A stretch of 64,000 bases of DNA from Urophycis tenuis (Eukaryota; Chordata; Actinopteri; Gadiformes; Phycidae): contig JAXIVH010000171.1 in NCBI GenBank assembly GCA_036785325.1, forward strand, positions 223,501 to 287,500. Direction: 5' to 3'. A model generated the notes under the pieces. The model saw nothing but the letters and a program-made list of their open reading frames with translations. It searched no databases and was not told the origin of the DNA. Each line of letters begins with the position of its first letter. Position 1 is the first letter of the stretch. This document shows, one piece after another, positions 43,901 to 54,615 of this stretch. The position numbers and the translations under genes are program-made.

Positions 43901-45342
43901 CTAAGTGACCTGTGAGTGTCATCTGTAATAAGTGAAGTTGTTTACTGAATTTTAAAAGTTACTATTGACCACTGAGTCCTGAAATGACACCTTTAAACAT
44001 TAAACATGTAATAACGTATATTATAAGTGTAAAACTTACTCAGTCAGAGTGAAACTTCTCCAGATTTTGTCAGGTGAATGGTGGGGAAGGAAGGCTGGAG
44101 GACAGAATTGGAGTTACTGTTCTTTATAAGATTTATACATACTAGTTTAAAATTTGAAAAGTTTAAAATGTGATTAATTGGTGTGTTGAAGGTAATTCCA
44201 TGCCTTTGGTGCAATTAGAACAGTAACTAAATTCTGTCACAGCCTCCTTAGTTGGGGAGATTTCACCTCATTTGCTGTAAAACTTAGCTTGAGTAAGTGA
44301 CGTGAGATTTTTAGCTGTAATAAGTTCCAGTGGTTAAAATATTACTTTAAAATGTTATTAAGTTAATTTAGTGCAGAATAAATAACTCAAAAAATTTAAA
44401 AAAAAGTAACTAAGTGACCTGTGAGTGTCATCTGTAATCAGTGAAATTGTTTACTGAATTTTAAAAGTTACTATTGACCACTGAGTCCTGAAATGACACC
44501 TTTAAACATTAAACATGTAATAACGTATATTATAAGTGTAAAACTTACTCAGTCAGAGTGAAACTTCTCCAGATTTTGTCAGGTGAATGGTGGGGAAGGA
44601 AGGCTGGAGGACAGAATTGGAGTTACTGTTCTTTATAAGATTTATACATACTAGTTTAAAACTTGAAAAGTTTAAAATGTGATTAATTGGTGTGTTGAAG
44701 GTAATTCCATGCCTTTGGTGCAATCAGAACAGTAACTAAATTCTGTCACAGCCTCCTTAGTTGGGGAGATTTCACCTCATTTGCTGTAAAACTTAGCTTG
44801 AGTAAGTGACGTGAGATTTTTAGCTGTAATAAGTTCCAGTGTTTAAAATATTACTTTAAAATGTTATTAAGTTAATTTAGTGCAGAAGAAATAACTTAAA
44901 AAATTAAAAAAGTGACCTGTGAGTGTCATCTGTAATCGGTGAAGTTGTTTCCTAAATTTTAAAAGTTACTATTGACCACTGAGTCCTGAAATGACACCTT
45001 TAAACATTTAACATGTAATAAAATGTATTCTAAGTGTAAAACTTAGTCAGAGTGAAACCTCTCCTGATTTTGTCTTTTCACATGGAGGGGTTTCCAACAT
45101 CATTTCTGAAAGCAAGGCAGGGTCAAGGTGTGAATGGGGCTCCGCCCACAATGTGCCCAACCCATGCTAATGAATCTATTCAGATGTGAATGACTCATAA
45201 CTGTCACACAGTAAAGGGGGAGGAAGAGGAAGGATGAGGACAGAATTTAGTTACTGAGTTCTAATAGTTACTATTGACCACTGAGTCCTGAAATGACACC
45301 TTTAAACATTAAACATGTAATAACATGTATTATAAGTTTAAA
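40920..45342 (+). repeat. Satellite 2 array, right arm (~8-9 units)
   Basis: This continues the array interrupted by the provirus. Two long-variant units at ~41210-41410 and ~45050-45250 contain 'ggggctccgcccacaatgtg'. The variants of the 2514-bp block ('aaattatgtc' near 42718, 'gttaacatattac' near 43826) are seen again, so the higher-order block predates the insertion. Confidence 0.93.
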
Positions 45343-45360
45343 ACTTTTTTTTTTTTTTTT
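45343..45360 (-). other. Poly(A) tail of NPRL2 retrocopy
   Basis: Eighteen T on the plus strand are poly(A) on the minus strand, directly after the NPRL2 3' UTR, with an AATAAG-type signal ~20 bases upstream. This marks LINE-type retroposition into sat2. Confidence 0.88.
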
Positions 45361-46780
45361 ACCATTGGATTGATAAAATCCTTCTTATTTTTACATTACT
45401 TCACAAGTTAAATGTACGGCTTTTCATCGGTCTTTGGGGGAAAAATCTTTGTTCAAGGCAGACCCATCCATTGTGGGTGTGTCTCAATTGGCTCAAGCTA
45501 CTTCCAACACACAATGATATTTGGGTCGTTCTCTAGCCGCTCGTCCAGTTCTTTGTAGCTCATTCCTGTTTTACAGCAGATCTCATCATAACTGTGACAG
45601 CCGGTGTAGAGCCGGGGGGGCGGGCTCTTCTCGTCCCGACACACCTTCACAGGAAACTTCTGCAGTCGCCGTATCAGTCCCTTCATCAGGCCAAACTGGA
45701 CCAGTCTCCTCTCGTCCACTCTGAAGCTGCTGTGAGTATCAAGAGCCGAGGTCCCGAACGGTGATCCCCGGGGTCAGACCGCAGTATAGCTGGAACACGT
45801 CTCTGAGGCTGGCCTGCTTCTGACCTTGCTTTGTGACATATCTCAGGCATTCCTCCTGAATGGACTTGTTGTCAATAAGGCTCTGGACTGTGGGTGTTGT
45901 GCAGTACACATTGGAGTACTGAAATATTGACACCATGGTGACCACGCCATAGTACAGGAGATTCTGCACAGCTATGCGAACCAGATTTAACTCAACATCT
46001 GCCTCAGCTGAGATCTTCTGGATATGTCGAAACCCATCAATATAGGGCAGGATCTGTTGAGTGGTCAGGTCCCACTGGGATTTAATGAAATTATCTTTGC
46101 ATTTAGCAAACACTGGAACGTCAGATTCTTGCACTATGGGTGGATCTTTGCGCTGCTCGATAAGCTTCAGGTGGATGGTGTTGGACTCGTCTATGGGCAG
46201 GGTGCACGCCCCCGTGGCGTTGATCTCCTCCAACAATGTCGACATTATCGAACCTGTCTCCAGCTCCAGGGTGGTCAGTTACCCAGAGAGCTTTTTGACT
46301 ATGGGCTCCAGGGCATCACACACAAGGCCCCAGGTTAAACAGCAGAGCGTTCTGGCTGTACTTCTTCTTGCCCATGGCAGTCACAGTGATGAGCTTGTTC
46401 TGTAGTTCTGGCTTGGTAATAATATACACCTGCACCGTATCGAACAGCTCGCGAGAGATGTATTCCTCCGGCACCTGGTATGTGATGTTGGGGCCGAGAG
46501 TAGGGTGAAACTCACTGAAGAAGACACACTCTATGCGACTCGCCATGCCCATTACAATCCAGATCGAAAACGTTAATTTCTTTGCAGTCTAGCAGTGTCG
46601 ACGCTCCCACCAGAGACGCTGTATGCTAATCCAGGCCTGTCACTCGAAGCGTCCCAACACAGCTCTCGGACGAGCCCTCAGCAGCAAACTTGCACCACAA
46701 ACCAGACTGGGAAATGCTGCTGCACTCCAGCCCGTTAGCAGCTAGTTACAGTTAGAGTCCTATAGAGAGAGAGTGGCGAC
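45361..46780 (-). pseudogene. nprl2: NPRL2 processed retrocopy, frameshifted
   Basis: It derives from spliced NPRL2 mRNA. NPRL2 is a GATOR1 subunit that, with DEPDC5 and NPRL3, restrains mTORC1 at the lysosome when amino acids are low (~380 aa). The first frame at 46552-46316 carries ECVFFSEFHPTLGP, ITYQVPEEYISRELFDTVQV and KLITVTAM, with a codon block missing before KKYSQNALLFNLG. The middle frame at 46245-45739 has LPIDESNTIHLK, SQWDLTTQQILPYIDGF, EADVELNLVRIAVQNLLYYG and RDVFQLYCGL. The end frame at 45719-45498 has RRLVQFGLMKGLIRRLQ, GCHSYDEICCKTGMSY and LENDPNI. Frameshifts lie near 46300 and 45740. The 5' end joins inverted block A near 46785. Confidence 0.93.
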
Positions 46781-46784
46781 AACT

Positions 46785-47745
46785 CCGTGGGACCGTGGAG
46801 GCAGTGTTTTGTCACGGCTGGCCTCGGTCCTTCGTACCCCCGTTTTCCTGTTAGTTCATCTGGACCCAACAGAGGACAAGAACCAGGCTCCGGCCCTGAT
46901 TGGCCAAACCAGGGCTACCTAGCGGTGTTAACAACTGGTTTGTGCTGGTCAGGAGGTAAGTATGCGCCCCCCTTCTTGCTGTCCATAACTAAAACAATGT
47001 ATCCTAAAAAGTGTTTTACTTACCTTTACTTACCTCGACGTTACCTCGACAAATGATCACTCCTAAAAAGGTTTAGAATAGAATAGAATAGAAAATACTT
47101 TATTAATCCCAAGCTGGGTAATTGCAAAATTGTTTAAACCCAATACCAATTCCATTTGGGAATCGACACACCTTGAGAATTGATCACTCTCGGGGGGGCC
47201 TCCCTTGGGTGAGGGTGTATAGTGACAATGGCCAGAAACACCCTATGATCCCAGGCTCCACTACTGATGACGTGTCCTAATATTTCGATAGCACGTTTAT
47301 ACTAAAACAGAAATGGAAAAGAAAAGTCTCACTCCAGCTGTGACTCCTCTTTATTCAAATAAATAAATATACCAATGCATTGGAAGTACCTTCAATCAAA
47401 CCCGATTGACCTTCATCTTGGAACAAAGAAAACCTTTGGGAAAAGAAAAACAAGTCCATATTCCAAAATCAGCGGTTATATCACAAAAAGACAAACAACC
47501 ATCCCATTTACTCCATTCTTGGTTACAAAGAAAACCATCAAGTCTATATCTTCAAATCAGCGGTTATATCACAAGACAGATAACCATTTCATTTTACTTC
47601 ATTCTTAGTAATATGGGAAAAGAGAGCTGCGGATGTCTAGATATTGGCGTGCGCAACTGCCTTTGATCCCCCATTCAACTACCCAGTCGTTGGATGAGGT
47701 GGGGGGGATCATCGAGATAACTTAAAATGAACCTAACCCTAACCC
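46785..47745 (+). repeat. Block A copy 2, inverted
   Basis: This is the reverse complement of the block seen at 17605-18600 and 62161-62960. It ends at 'gagataacttaaaatgaacc' followed by CCTAACCCTAACCCTAA at ~47734-47751. The outer part of the block is missing, cut at the NPRL2 junction. Frames of 76-89 codons here are not genes. Confidence 0.88.
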
Positions 47746-47751
47746 TAATTG

Positions 47752-48000
47752 GGAATATCGAGCCGCCTAGACTTTGGTTTTTGAACCCGGTCCTGATTTT
47801 TGGAATTCAAGATGCCAAGTTTTCAATTTCACCCTAAATTAATAACCCTATGGCATAGGTCACAATTTGAGATTGTGCGGAGGTTTATTACAAATTTTTT
47901 GAAACCATTAAAAAAATTTTAGGACCTTCCTATGATTTTATACGGCAAAAAACACTTTAGGCTAATTTAGCCGAGACCAGCTTACTGGAATATTCCCTAG
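47752..48000 (-). repeat. Subtelomeric repeat B, inverted copy
   Basis: The reverse complement matches 55850-56140 ('ttgccgtataaaatcatagg', 'caaattgtgacctttgcc', 'ggcggctcgatattcc'). It provides the uninterrupted version of the site into which the hAT element inserted at 55850. Confidence 0.85.
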
Positions 48001-48865
48001 ATGATGTCTATACTACTTATTGGAATTCAGACAGCTTTTTTGGAACTTGGTCCAAACTCAATTCTGATTGGCCCAGACACACCACATGACCCCTAAACCA
48101 CGCCCCCAGACATCGTTTCAGGAATTTAAACACTTTTTTTGGAACCTGCTCCAAACTCAATTCTGATTGGCCCAGACACACCCCTGGCTGAGACTTGGTA
48201 TTTGGAATGCAGACTTGATATCTGGAATAGGTAATAGGTAGTTGAATTAGAGAATATAGAGAATAGGTAGTTGGAATTGAGACTTGATTTTTGGATTAGG
48301 GTTTCCAAAACTGCGGTCCAAGAATTTCTATCTGGAATCTCTACTGGTAGACTTGGTATTTGGAATGGAGACTTGGTATTGGGTTTGGTTAGGTTAGGTA
48401 GATTTTTTGGGCTGAATCGGATGACACTCTTGCCAGGAGTTGCACCTGGAATTTCCACCCCAAGGGTTGGCTGTGTTACTGTTACACCACAAGAGTTGTG
48501 TGAAAACAGCACCACTAAATCTGAAATAAATTTAAAATTGATATTGAGCATACATGTGATAACATACACAAAGAACAATGTAAAGAAAACAAAAAAGTGT
48601 GTGTAAACAGATGGAAAGTGTCTTGACATTTTCAGTTTTTAATTGATAAGATTGTATGTTGAAAGGAAAACAGTGTCCAAAGTCATCAGCATTGGGGTTA
48701 GAACAACAGACAGAGAATTTGGAATCTTCCCAATGTTGTGGAATTACAACTTGGCCGCGAATTGGGTGCTTTAAAGTGTAATGACTTAACTCCACACACA
48801 AAGTGTAAAATTGGCACTGCACCTTAAAGGCTTTTAGTGAAAAAGTGGTATCTTAGAATTGTGCT
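48001..48865. other. Degenerate subtelomeric sequence, no gene
   Basis: 48001-48440 has two imperfect repeats ('ctcaattctgattggcccag') and many 'ggaat' and 'acttggtatttgg' motifs. 48440-48865 is unrecognised. Frames of up to 167 codons in this stretch have repeat-driven composition, and I do not treat them as genes. Confidence 0.5.
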
Positions 48866-49820
48866 CTACCAAATAATGTTGCCAAAAGCACCAGGAAGTC
48901 CCGGTCGCTGTCTGGAACGCCGCCGCCGCCCGTCCCCTGGTTCTGGAGAATGCCGTCCACCGTTTTCCAGCCTTTCCACGTGCTCCTCGGGCCCGGGAAT
49001 GAAGAAGGTGTTGACCCAGAAGTGGAACATCTTATCCTTCTTCATCATTTTGTTCTGCTTGTGGAAGAACTCCACCTTGATGTCCCCGCAGACAGGAAGT
49101 GGCTGTGGGAATTTCTTCTCCCCGTGTGTGGGTTGGGTTTGATGTGTGGATCTTCACCTTCACCTGATACACCACAAATTGAGGATTGCATGTTCCTCCG
49201 GTGAACATGGGCACCGTCTCGAACACCATCTTGTGGAACAACAGCGCCACTGGCTTGTAGTCCAGGTTGTTGTGCAGGAGGTGGCTGTAGTAGTAGACGT
49301 ATCTCCGCTGGCTCGGGATGGTCACTCCCTTTTTGTCCCTGGTGCGGACCTCCCCGTAGAAGTCCAGGGCCTCCTGGGCCTTGAGGAACTTGCGGCGGTG
49401 CAGCAGGTAGGCACAGATCATGACGCCGGTCCTGCCCTTGCCGGCCTTGCAGTGGATGGCCGCCACGTGATTGTCATCCTCGCTCAGCCACTGGTCCAGG
49501 TCTTCGCAGAAGGGCTTGATGAGCTCCAGCTGCGGTGGGTTGTGGTCCTCAAACGGGTACTGGGCCACCCGGCAGTTGAACTTCGTGGCGTCGTACTGTT
49601 GCTCGATGCAGAGATTATAAATCTTGTAGTGATTCTTTTGTTTTGAGTCCAGGAACCGTACAACGTCGTCTATGTTGTTGGGGTAGACGCCCTCGAGCTT
49701 CTCAGCGGGGAACCCCATGGCGATGATGTTGTGGTATATGTAGGTCAGGTCCAAGTCAAAGCCATCTTCTTGATAACGCCTTTTGTTCCTGCTGACTATC
49801 TCTTTGATAATGGCAGTCAT
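48866..49820 (-). pseudogene. pten: PTEN retrocopy D
   Basis: It is intronless and starts with the same leader and ATG as copy A. The frame is intact for ~230 codons, including the HCKAGKGRTG P-loop and the C2 start (MFTGGTCNPQFVVYQVKVKIH). Then a 17-base deletion after THTRGEE (present also in copy E) shifts the frame, giving a 262-codon product with an unrelated tail. The remaining C2 sequence (FFHKQNKMMKKDKMFHFWVN) continues in another frame, and the match ends in the VPDSDRDFLVL region. It is likely non-functional: a catalytic domain with only half of C2. Confidence 0.9.
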
Positions 49821-50030
49821 GTCGGTGCCTCTGGAGGCTTTTACACGGTCTACAAAAATGTTTAATTATTTCGATGTGTTCGCTTCAGCGGTGCCGATGG
49901 TCCCATGTCGCCGTCCCGTCGTTCTGAGCGGACGGTGGGACCGATGGAGGCACTAGCTAGTGGTGACAGCTAGCCTAAAGCCCGATATTACTTGGCTAGC
50001 TGCAAAGAAAAATCTTTTTTTTTTTACTTT
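49821..50030 (-). other. PTEN 5' leader (copy D)
   Basis: This is the inverted counterpart of 9896-10087, with a few substitutions, ending near the T/A run at ~50014. Confidence 0.75.
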
Positions 50031-50139
50031 CTTCACAGACAAGTCTTAGTCCAGTTGCGTTCCATTTAATTGTTGGCTGGACGTCTTTCAGAGACCGAAC
50101 TACAAGGCTTTTTCCAGACGAAGTTTTCTCAGGTTACCC

Positions 50140-50205
<66 letters not shown>

Positions 50206-50301
50206 TTGGTGATTTGCACCTTACTTGTTCATTGCTATGATGGGACGTATCAGTGTACGGTTGCTGGGCAACAAAAGCCATTGTTTTTAGGGTCCAATAC
50301 T
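50031..50301. other. Spacer with GA/GT microsatellite
   Basis: 'acgtctttcagagaccgaac' and 'gttttctcaggttaccctag' are followed by (GA)n and (GT)n at ~50142-50200. The same spacer occurs at 52550-52817 and, partly, at 54176-54360. I see no gene here. Confidence 0.6.
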
Positions 50302-50700
50302 GTACTATGGCGTGGTCACCATGGTGTCAATATTTCAGTACTCCAATGTGTACTGCACAACACCCACAGTCCAGAGCCTTATTGACAACAAGTCCATTCA
50401 GGAGGAATGCCTGAGATATGTCACAAAGCAAGGTCAGAAGCAGGCCAGCCTCAGAGACGTGTTCCAGCTATACTGCGGTCTGACCCCGGGGATCACCATT
50501 CGGGACCTCGGCTCTTGATACTCACAGCAGCTTCAGAGTGGACGAGAGGAGACTGGTCCAGTTTGGCCTGATGAAGGGACTGATACGGCGACTGCAGAAG
50601 TTTCCTGTGAAGGTGTGTCGGGACGAGAAGAGCCCGCCCCCCCGGCTCTACACCGGCTTTCACAGTTATGATGAGATCTGCTGTAAAACAGGAATGAGCT
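50302..50700 (+). pseudogene. nprl2: NPRL2 3'-part fragment 1 (plus strand)
   Basis: It matches the middle and end of the NPRL2 retrocopy (VSIFQYSNVYCTTPTVQ, RDVFQLYCGLTPGI, then frameshifted FGLMKGLIRRLQ and YDEICCKTGMS). It shares the stop after RDLGS with the main copy, so it descends from that retrocopy and not from a second mRNA. Opposite in orientation to 45361-46780. Confidence 0.92.
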
Positions 50701-50781
50701 GAACTAGCAGGCTGCTTTACCGGTGTAGCGATCCCCAGCGTAGGTGGCATGAGTGTGCGCCAAAGTTCCGCAGTGTTCCTC

Positions 50782-51249
50782 TTATGTCGCTCCGTGTGAT
50801 GTAGAATCAAAACCGGAGGTTACACATGGAATTAGCGCATCCAGGGAAGACTGTAGCATGATGTCCATCGATGCCATCCACGAGCACCCAGCTGATCTTC
50901 GGCCTCCTCCTACGTTCAGACTCCGATTGCTGTTGTTGTCCCGCCGGTAGTCCAAGGCAGGTGCCAGGCGACCGCCATGCGCGTCTATGGATCTGTACGG
51001 CCCAGGGTTAGGCTCGACATCTCCAGACAAGAGGAGGATTGTCAACAGCAGGATATCCTGGTAGGACCGTCTTGATTTTACTGCCCTTCGGATACCTGTA
51101 TGATTTGACAGGGTAGCTTGGCCTTTGTTTAGCAGAGCTTCGTAGATAGCATGTTGGCTCGATGCGTTTGGTTTGATGCCGTACAGAGACTCTCCAGGCC
51201 CAGTTGCAGTCCCCATCGCCGTCCGGGGACGTCTCACACCTCCCATCAT
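50782..51249 (-). pseudogene. LINE ORF leader with 2A-like motif, fused to Notch fragment
   Basis: The 155-codon frame contains LLLTILLLSGDVEPNPGP. This has a hydrophobic helix ending in the 2A ribosome-skipping signature D-V/I-E-x-NPG/P, known at the N-terminus of ORF2 in several non-LTR retrotransposons. No endonuclease or reverse transcriptase follows; the frame ends after STSHGAT. Its first codons overlap the Notch fragment in another frame. Tandem copy at 53320-53787. Confidence 0.6.
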
Positions 51250-51343
51250 TCAGACATGCTTCAGAGGCCACGGAGCATCTCAGGCCTTGTGTCAGTGCTA
51301 CTAGCGACAACAACACAATAAGTTTCCCAAAGAACATATGCAT
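51209..51343 (-). pseudogene. Notch-like signal peptide plus start of EGF repeat 1
   Basis: The frame MHMFFGKLIVLLSLVALTQG, then LRCSVASEACLNDGRCE and SPDGDGDC, is the N-terminus of a fish Notch receptor (signal peptide plus first EGF cysteines). Joined as in cDNA, it then crosses into LINE-like sequence near 51208; the frame as a whole runs to 51008 as a 111-codon chimaera. Its leader at 51344-51460 is joined to truncated PTEN copy E upstream. Confidence 0.7.
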
Positions 51344-51466
51344 TCCTTCTGTTTTAAAAGGTTAGTAGTCCACGTGAGTCAGAGTCATAGATCCGAGCAT
51401 GCACGTCATCCTTCGACCAGCCGGTAGATCCACAGAAGTTTCCCACGTCTCGTCTCCTGAGCTGCG

Positions 51467-52346
51467 GAGGATGCCGTCCACTGGGTCCCGCTCTGTCCCG
51501 GCGCTGCCGTTTTCCAGCCTTTCCACGTGCTCCTCGGGCCCGGGAATGAAGAAGGTGTTGACCCAGAAGTGGAACATCTTATCCTTCTTCATCATTTTGT
51601 TCTGCTTGTGGAAGAACTCCACCTTGATGTCCCCGCAGACAGGAAGTGGCTGTGGGAATTTCTTCTCGCCGTGTGTGGGTTGGGTTTGATGTATGGATCT
51701 TCACCTTCACCTGATACACCACAAATTGAGGATTGCATGTTCCTCCGGTGAACATGGGCACCGTCTCGAACACCATCTTGTGGAACAACAGTGCCACTGG
51801 CTTGTAGTCCAGGTTGTTGTGCAGGATGTGGCTGTAGTAGTAGACGTATCTCCGCTGGCTCGGGATGGTCACTCCCTTTTTGTCCCTGGTGCGGACCTCC
51901 CCGTAGAAGTCCAGGGCCTCCTGGGCCTTGAGGAACTTGCGGCGGTGCAGCAGGTAGGCACAGATCATGACGCCGGTCCTGCCCTTGCCGGCCTTGCAGT
52001 GGATGGCCGCCACGTGATTGTCATCCTCGCTCAGCCACTGGTCCAGGTCTTCGAAGAAGGGCTTGATGAGCTCCAGCTGCGGTGGGTTGTGGTCCTCAAA
52101 CGGGTACTGGGCCACCTGGCAGTTGAACTTCGTGGCGTCGTACTGTTGCTCGATGCAGAGATTATAAATCTTGTAGTGATTCTTTTGTTTTGAGTCCAGG
52201 AACCGTACAACGTCGTCTATGTTGTTGGGGTAGACGCCCTCGAGCTTCTCAGCGGGGAACCCCATGGCGATGATGTTGTGGTATATGTAGGTCAGGTCCA
52301 AGTCAAAGCCATCTTCTTGATAACGCCTTTTGTTCCTGCTGACTAT
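51467..52346 (-). pseudogene. pten: PTEN retrocopy E, start codon lost
   Basis: It lacks the first eight codons; the leader breaks at 'ctctggaggc' into 'atagtcagcagg'. From MDLTYIYHNI (52301) a 240-codon frame runs through the intact HCKAGKGRTG P-loop to the same 17-base deletion and frameshifted tail as copy D. C2 sequence continues in another frame from 51622 (FFHKQNKMMKKDK) to DPVDGIL, where it fuses to the Notch leader. It differs from D at scattered sites (for example F for C in PFFEDLDQ). Confidence 0.9.
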
Positions 52347-52550
52347 CCCTTTCTCTGGAGGCTTTTACACGGTCTACAAAAATGTTTAATTATTTCGATG
52401 TGTTCGCTTCAGCGGTGCCGATGGTCCCGTGTCGCCGTCCCGTCGTTCTGAGCGGACGGTGGGACCGATGGAGGCGCTAGCTAGCGGTGACAGCTAGCCT
52501 AAAGCCCGATATTACTTGGCTAGCTGCAAAGAAAAATCTTTTTTTTTTTA
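52347..52550 (-). other. PTEN 5' leader (copy E)
   Basis: This is a near-identical repeat of 49850-50030. Confidence 0.75.
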
Positions 52551-52663
52551 CTTTCTTCACAGACAAGTCTTAGTCCAGTTGCGTTCCATTTAATTGTTGG
52601 CCGGACGTCTTTCAGAGACCGAACTACAAGGCTTTTTCCAGACGAAGTTTTCTCAGGTTACCC

Positions 52664-52698
<35 letters not shown>

Positions 52699-52817
52699 TG
52701 TGTGTGTGTGTGTGTGCGAGTGTTTGGTGATTTGCACCTTACTTGTTCATTGCTATGATGGGACGTATCAGTGTACGGTTGCTGGGCAACAAAAGCCATT
52801 GTTTTTAGGGTCCAATA

Positions 52818-53218
52818 CTGTACTATGGCGTGGTCACCATGGTGTCAATATTTCAGTACTCCAATGTGTACTGCACAACACCCACAGTCCAGAGCCTTAT
52901 TGACAACAAGTCCATTCAGGAGGAATGCCTGAGATATGTCACAAAGCAAGGTCAGAAGCAGGCCAGCCTCAGAGACGTGTTCCAGCTATACTGCGGTCTG
53001 ACCCCGGGGATCACCGTTCGGGACCTCGGCTCTTGATACTCACAGCAGCTTCAGAGTGGACGAGAGGAGACTGGTCCAGTTTGGCCTGATGAAGGGACTG
53101 ATACGGCGACTGCAGAAGTTTCCTGTGAAGGTGTGTCGGGACGAGAAGAGCCCGCCCCCCCGGCTCTACACCGGCTTTCACAGTTATGATGAGATCTGCT
53201 GTAAAACAGGAATGAGCT
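52818..53218 (+). pseudogene. nprl2: NPRL2 3'-part fragment 2 (plus strand)
   Basis: This is a near-identical tandem copy of 50302-50700 (V for I in GITVRDLGS), part of the ~2.54-kb duplicated mosaic. Confidence 0.92.
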
Positions 53219-53319
53219 GAACTAGCAGGCTGCTTTACCGGTGTAGCGATCCCCAGCGTAGGTGGCATGAGTGATGGAAACTCACCGCTGGCGTGCGCCA
53301 AAGTTCCGCAGTGTTCCTC

Positions 53320-53787
53320 TTATGTCGCTCCGTGTGATGTAGAATCAAAACCGGAGGTTACACATGGAATTAGCGCATCCAGGGAAGACTGTAGCATGAT
53401 GTCCATCGATGCCATCCACGAGCACCCAGCTGATCTTCGGCCTCCTCCTACGTTCAGACTCCGATTGCTGTTGTTGTCCCGCCGGTAGTCCAAGGCAGGT
53501 GCCAGGCGACCGCCATGTGCGTCTATGGATCTGTACGGCCCAGGGTTAGGCTCGACATCTCCAGACAAGAGGAGGATTGTCAACAGCAGGATATCCTGGT
53601 AGGACCGTCTTGATTTTACTGCCCTTCGGATACCTGTATGATTTGACAGGGTAGCTTGGCCTTTGTTTAGCAGAGCTTCGTAGATAGCATGTTGGCTCGA
53701 TGCGTTTGGTTTGATGCCGTACAGAGACTCTCCAGGCCCAGTTGCAGTCCCCATCGCCGTCCGGGGACGTCTCACACCTCCCATCAT
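53320..53787 (-). pseudogene. LINE 2A-like leader, tandem copy
   Basis: The 155-codon frame is the same as at 50782-51249, including SGDVEPNPGP, with a few silent changes. Confidence 0.6.
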
Positions 53788-53881
53788 TCAGACATAATTC
53801 AGAGGCCACGGAGCATCTCAGGCCTTGTGTCAGTGCTACTAGCGACAACAACACAATAAGTTTCCCAAAGAACATATGCAT
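53747..53881 (-). pseudogene. Notch-like leader fragment, tandem copy
   Basis: This is the same as 51209-51343 except SELCLNDGRCE. The frame continues to 53546 through LINE-derived sequence. The leader upstream runs to ~54005, where the mosaic ends. Confidence 0.7.
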
Positions 53882-54005
53882 TCCTTCTGTTTTAAAAGGT
53901 TAGTAGTCCACGTGAGTCAGAGTCATAGATCCGAGCATGCACATCATCCTTCGACCAGCCGGTAGATCCACAGAAGTTTCCCACGTCTCGTCTCCTGAGC
54001 TGCGG

Positions 54006-54240
54006 AGTACAGGTAGGAGATCAGACCTGTTTTTGGCATGAACCCAATGTTAAAGCATTGAAAGTTGGAATATCACTTTTTCTCCCCCCATGGCCAAGCT
54101 TTTTGGGCTAGGGTCTTGTGCCATGGGATTTTGGTAGTGGGCGGGCATGCACGAACCCGTGGTAAAACTTTTCTCTGACGTCTTTCAGAGACCGAACTAC
54201 AAGGCTTTTTCCAGATGAAGTTTTCTCAGGTTACCCTAGA

Positions 54241-54275
<35 letters not shown>

Positions 54276-54615
54276 TGTGTGTGTGCGTGAAGGGGAGAGA
54301 GAAGGGGAGAGGGTGTTTGTGTCTGTGTGTGTGTGTGTGTGAGATAGAGAGAGAGAGTGTGCCTTGATGATCTTCTCAGCTGAGTTCACTATACGCTGCA
54401 GGGCTTTCCTGTTGTAGTCAGTGGACGCTTGCGGCAAGTCTCTACGACGTTCCTGTCCCGATCGGCGGGCCCAAACGCACTCGACAGTAGGCCGAACTGA
54501 ATTGATACAAAATATTCACAAAAAATCAGGGAAAGTTGTGTGCGATACCCAAAAGTAGGTGTGTGTGTATTGAAAATGACTGGACAAAGATTTTTTATAA
54601 ACAAAAAAACAAGCC
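54006..54615. other. Spacer with microsatellites and a LINE RT C-terminal scrap
   Basis: 54006-54175 is unrecognised. 54176-54240 repeats the spacer of 50080-50140. 54240-54360 is (GA)n/(GT)n. On the minus strand, 54437-54363 reads MPQASTDYNRKALQRIVNSA, resembling the C-terminal end of LINE reverse transcriptases. 54440-54615 is unrecognised. Confidence 0.5.
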
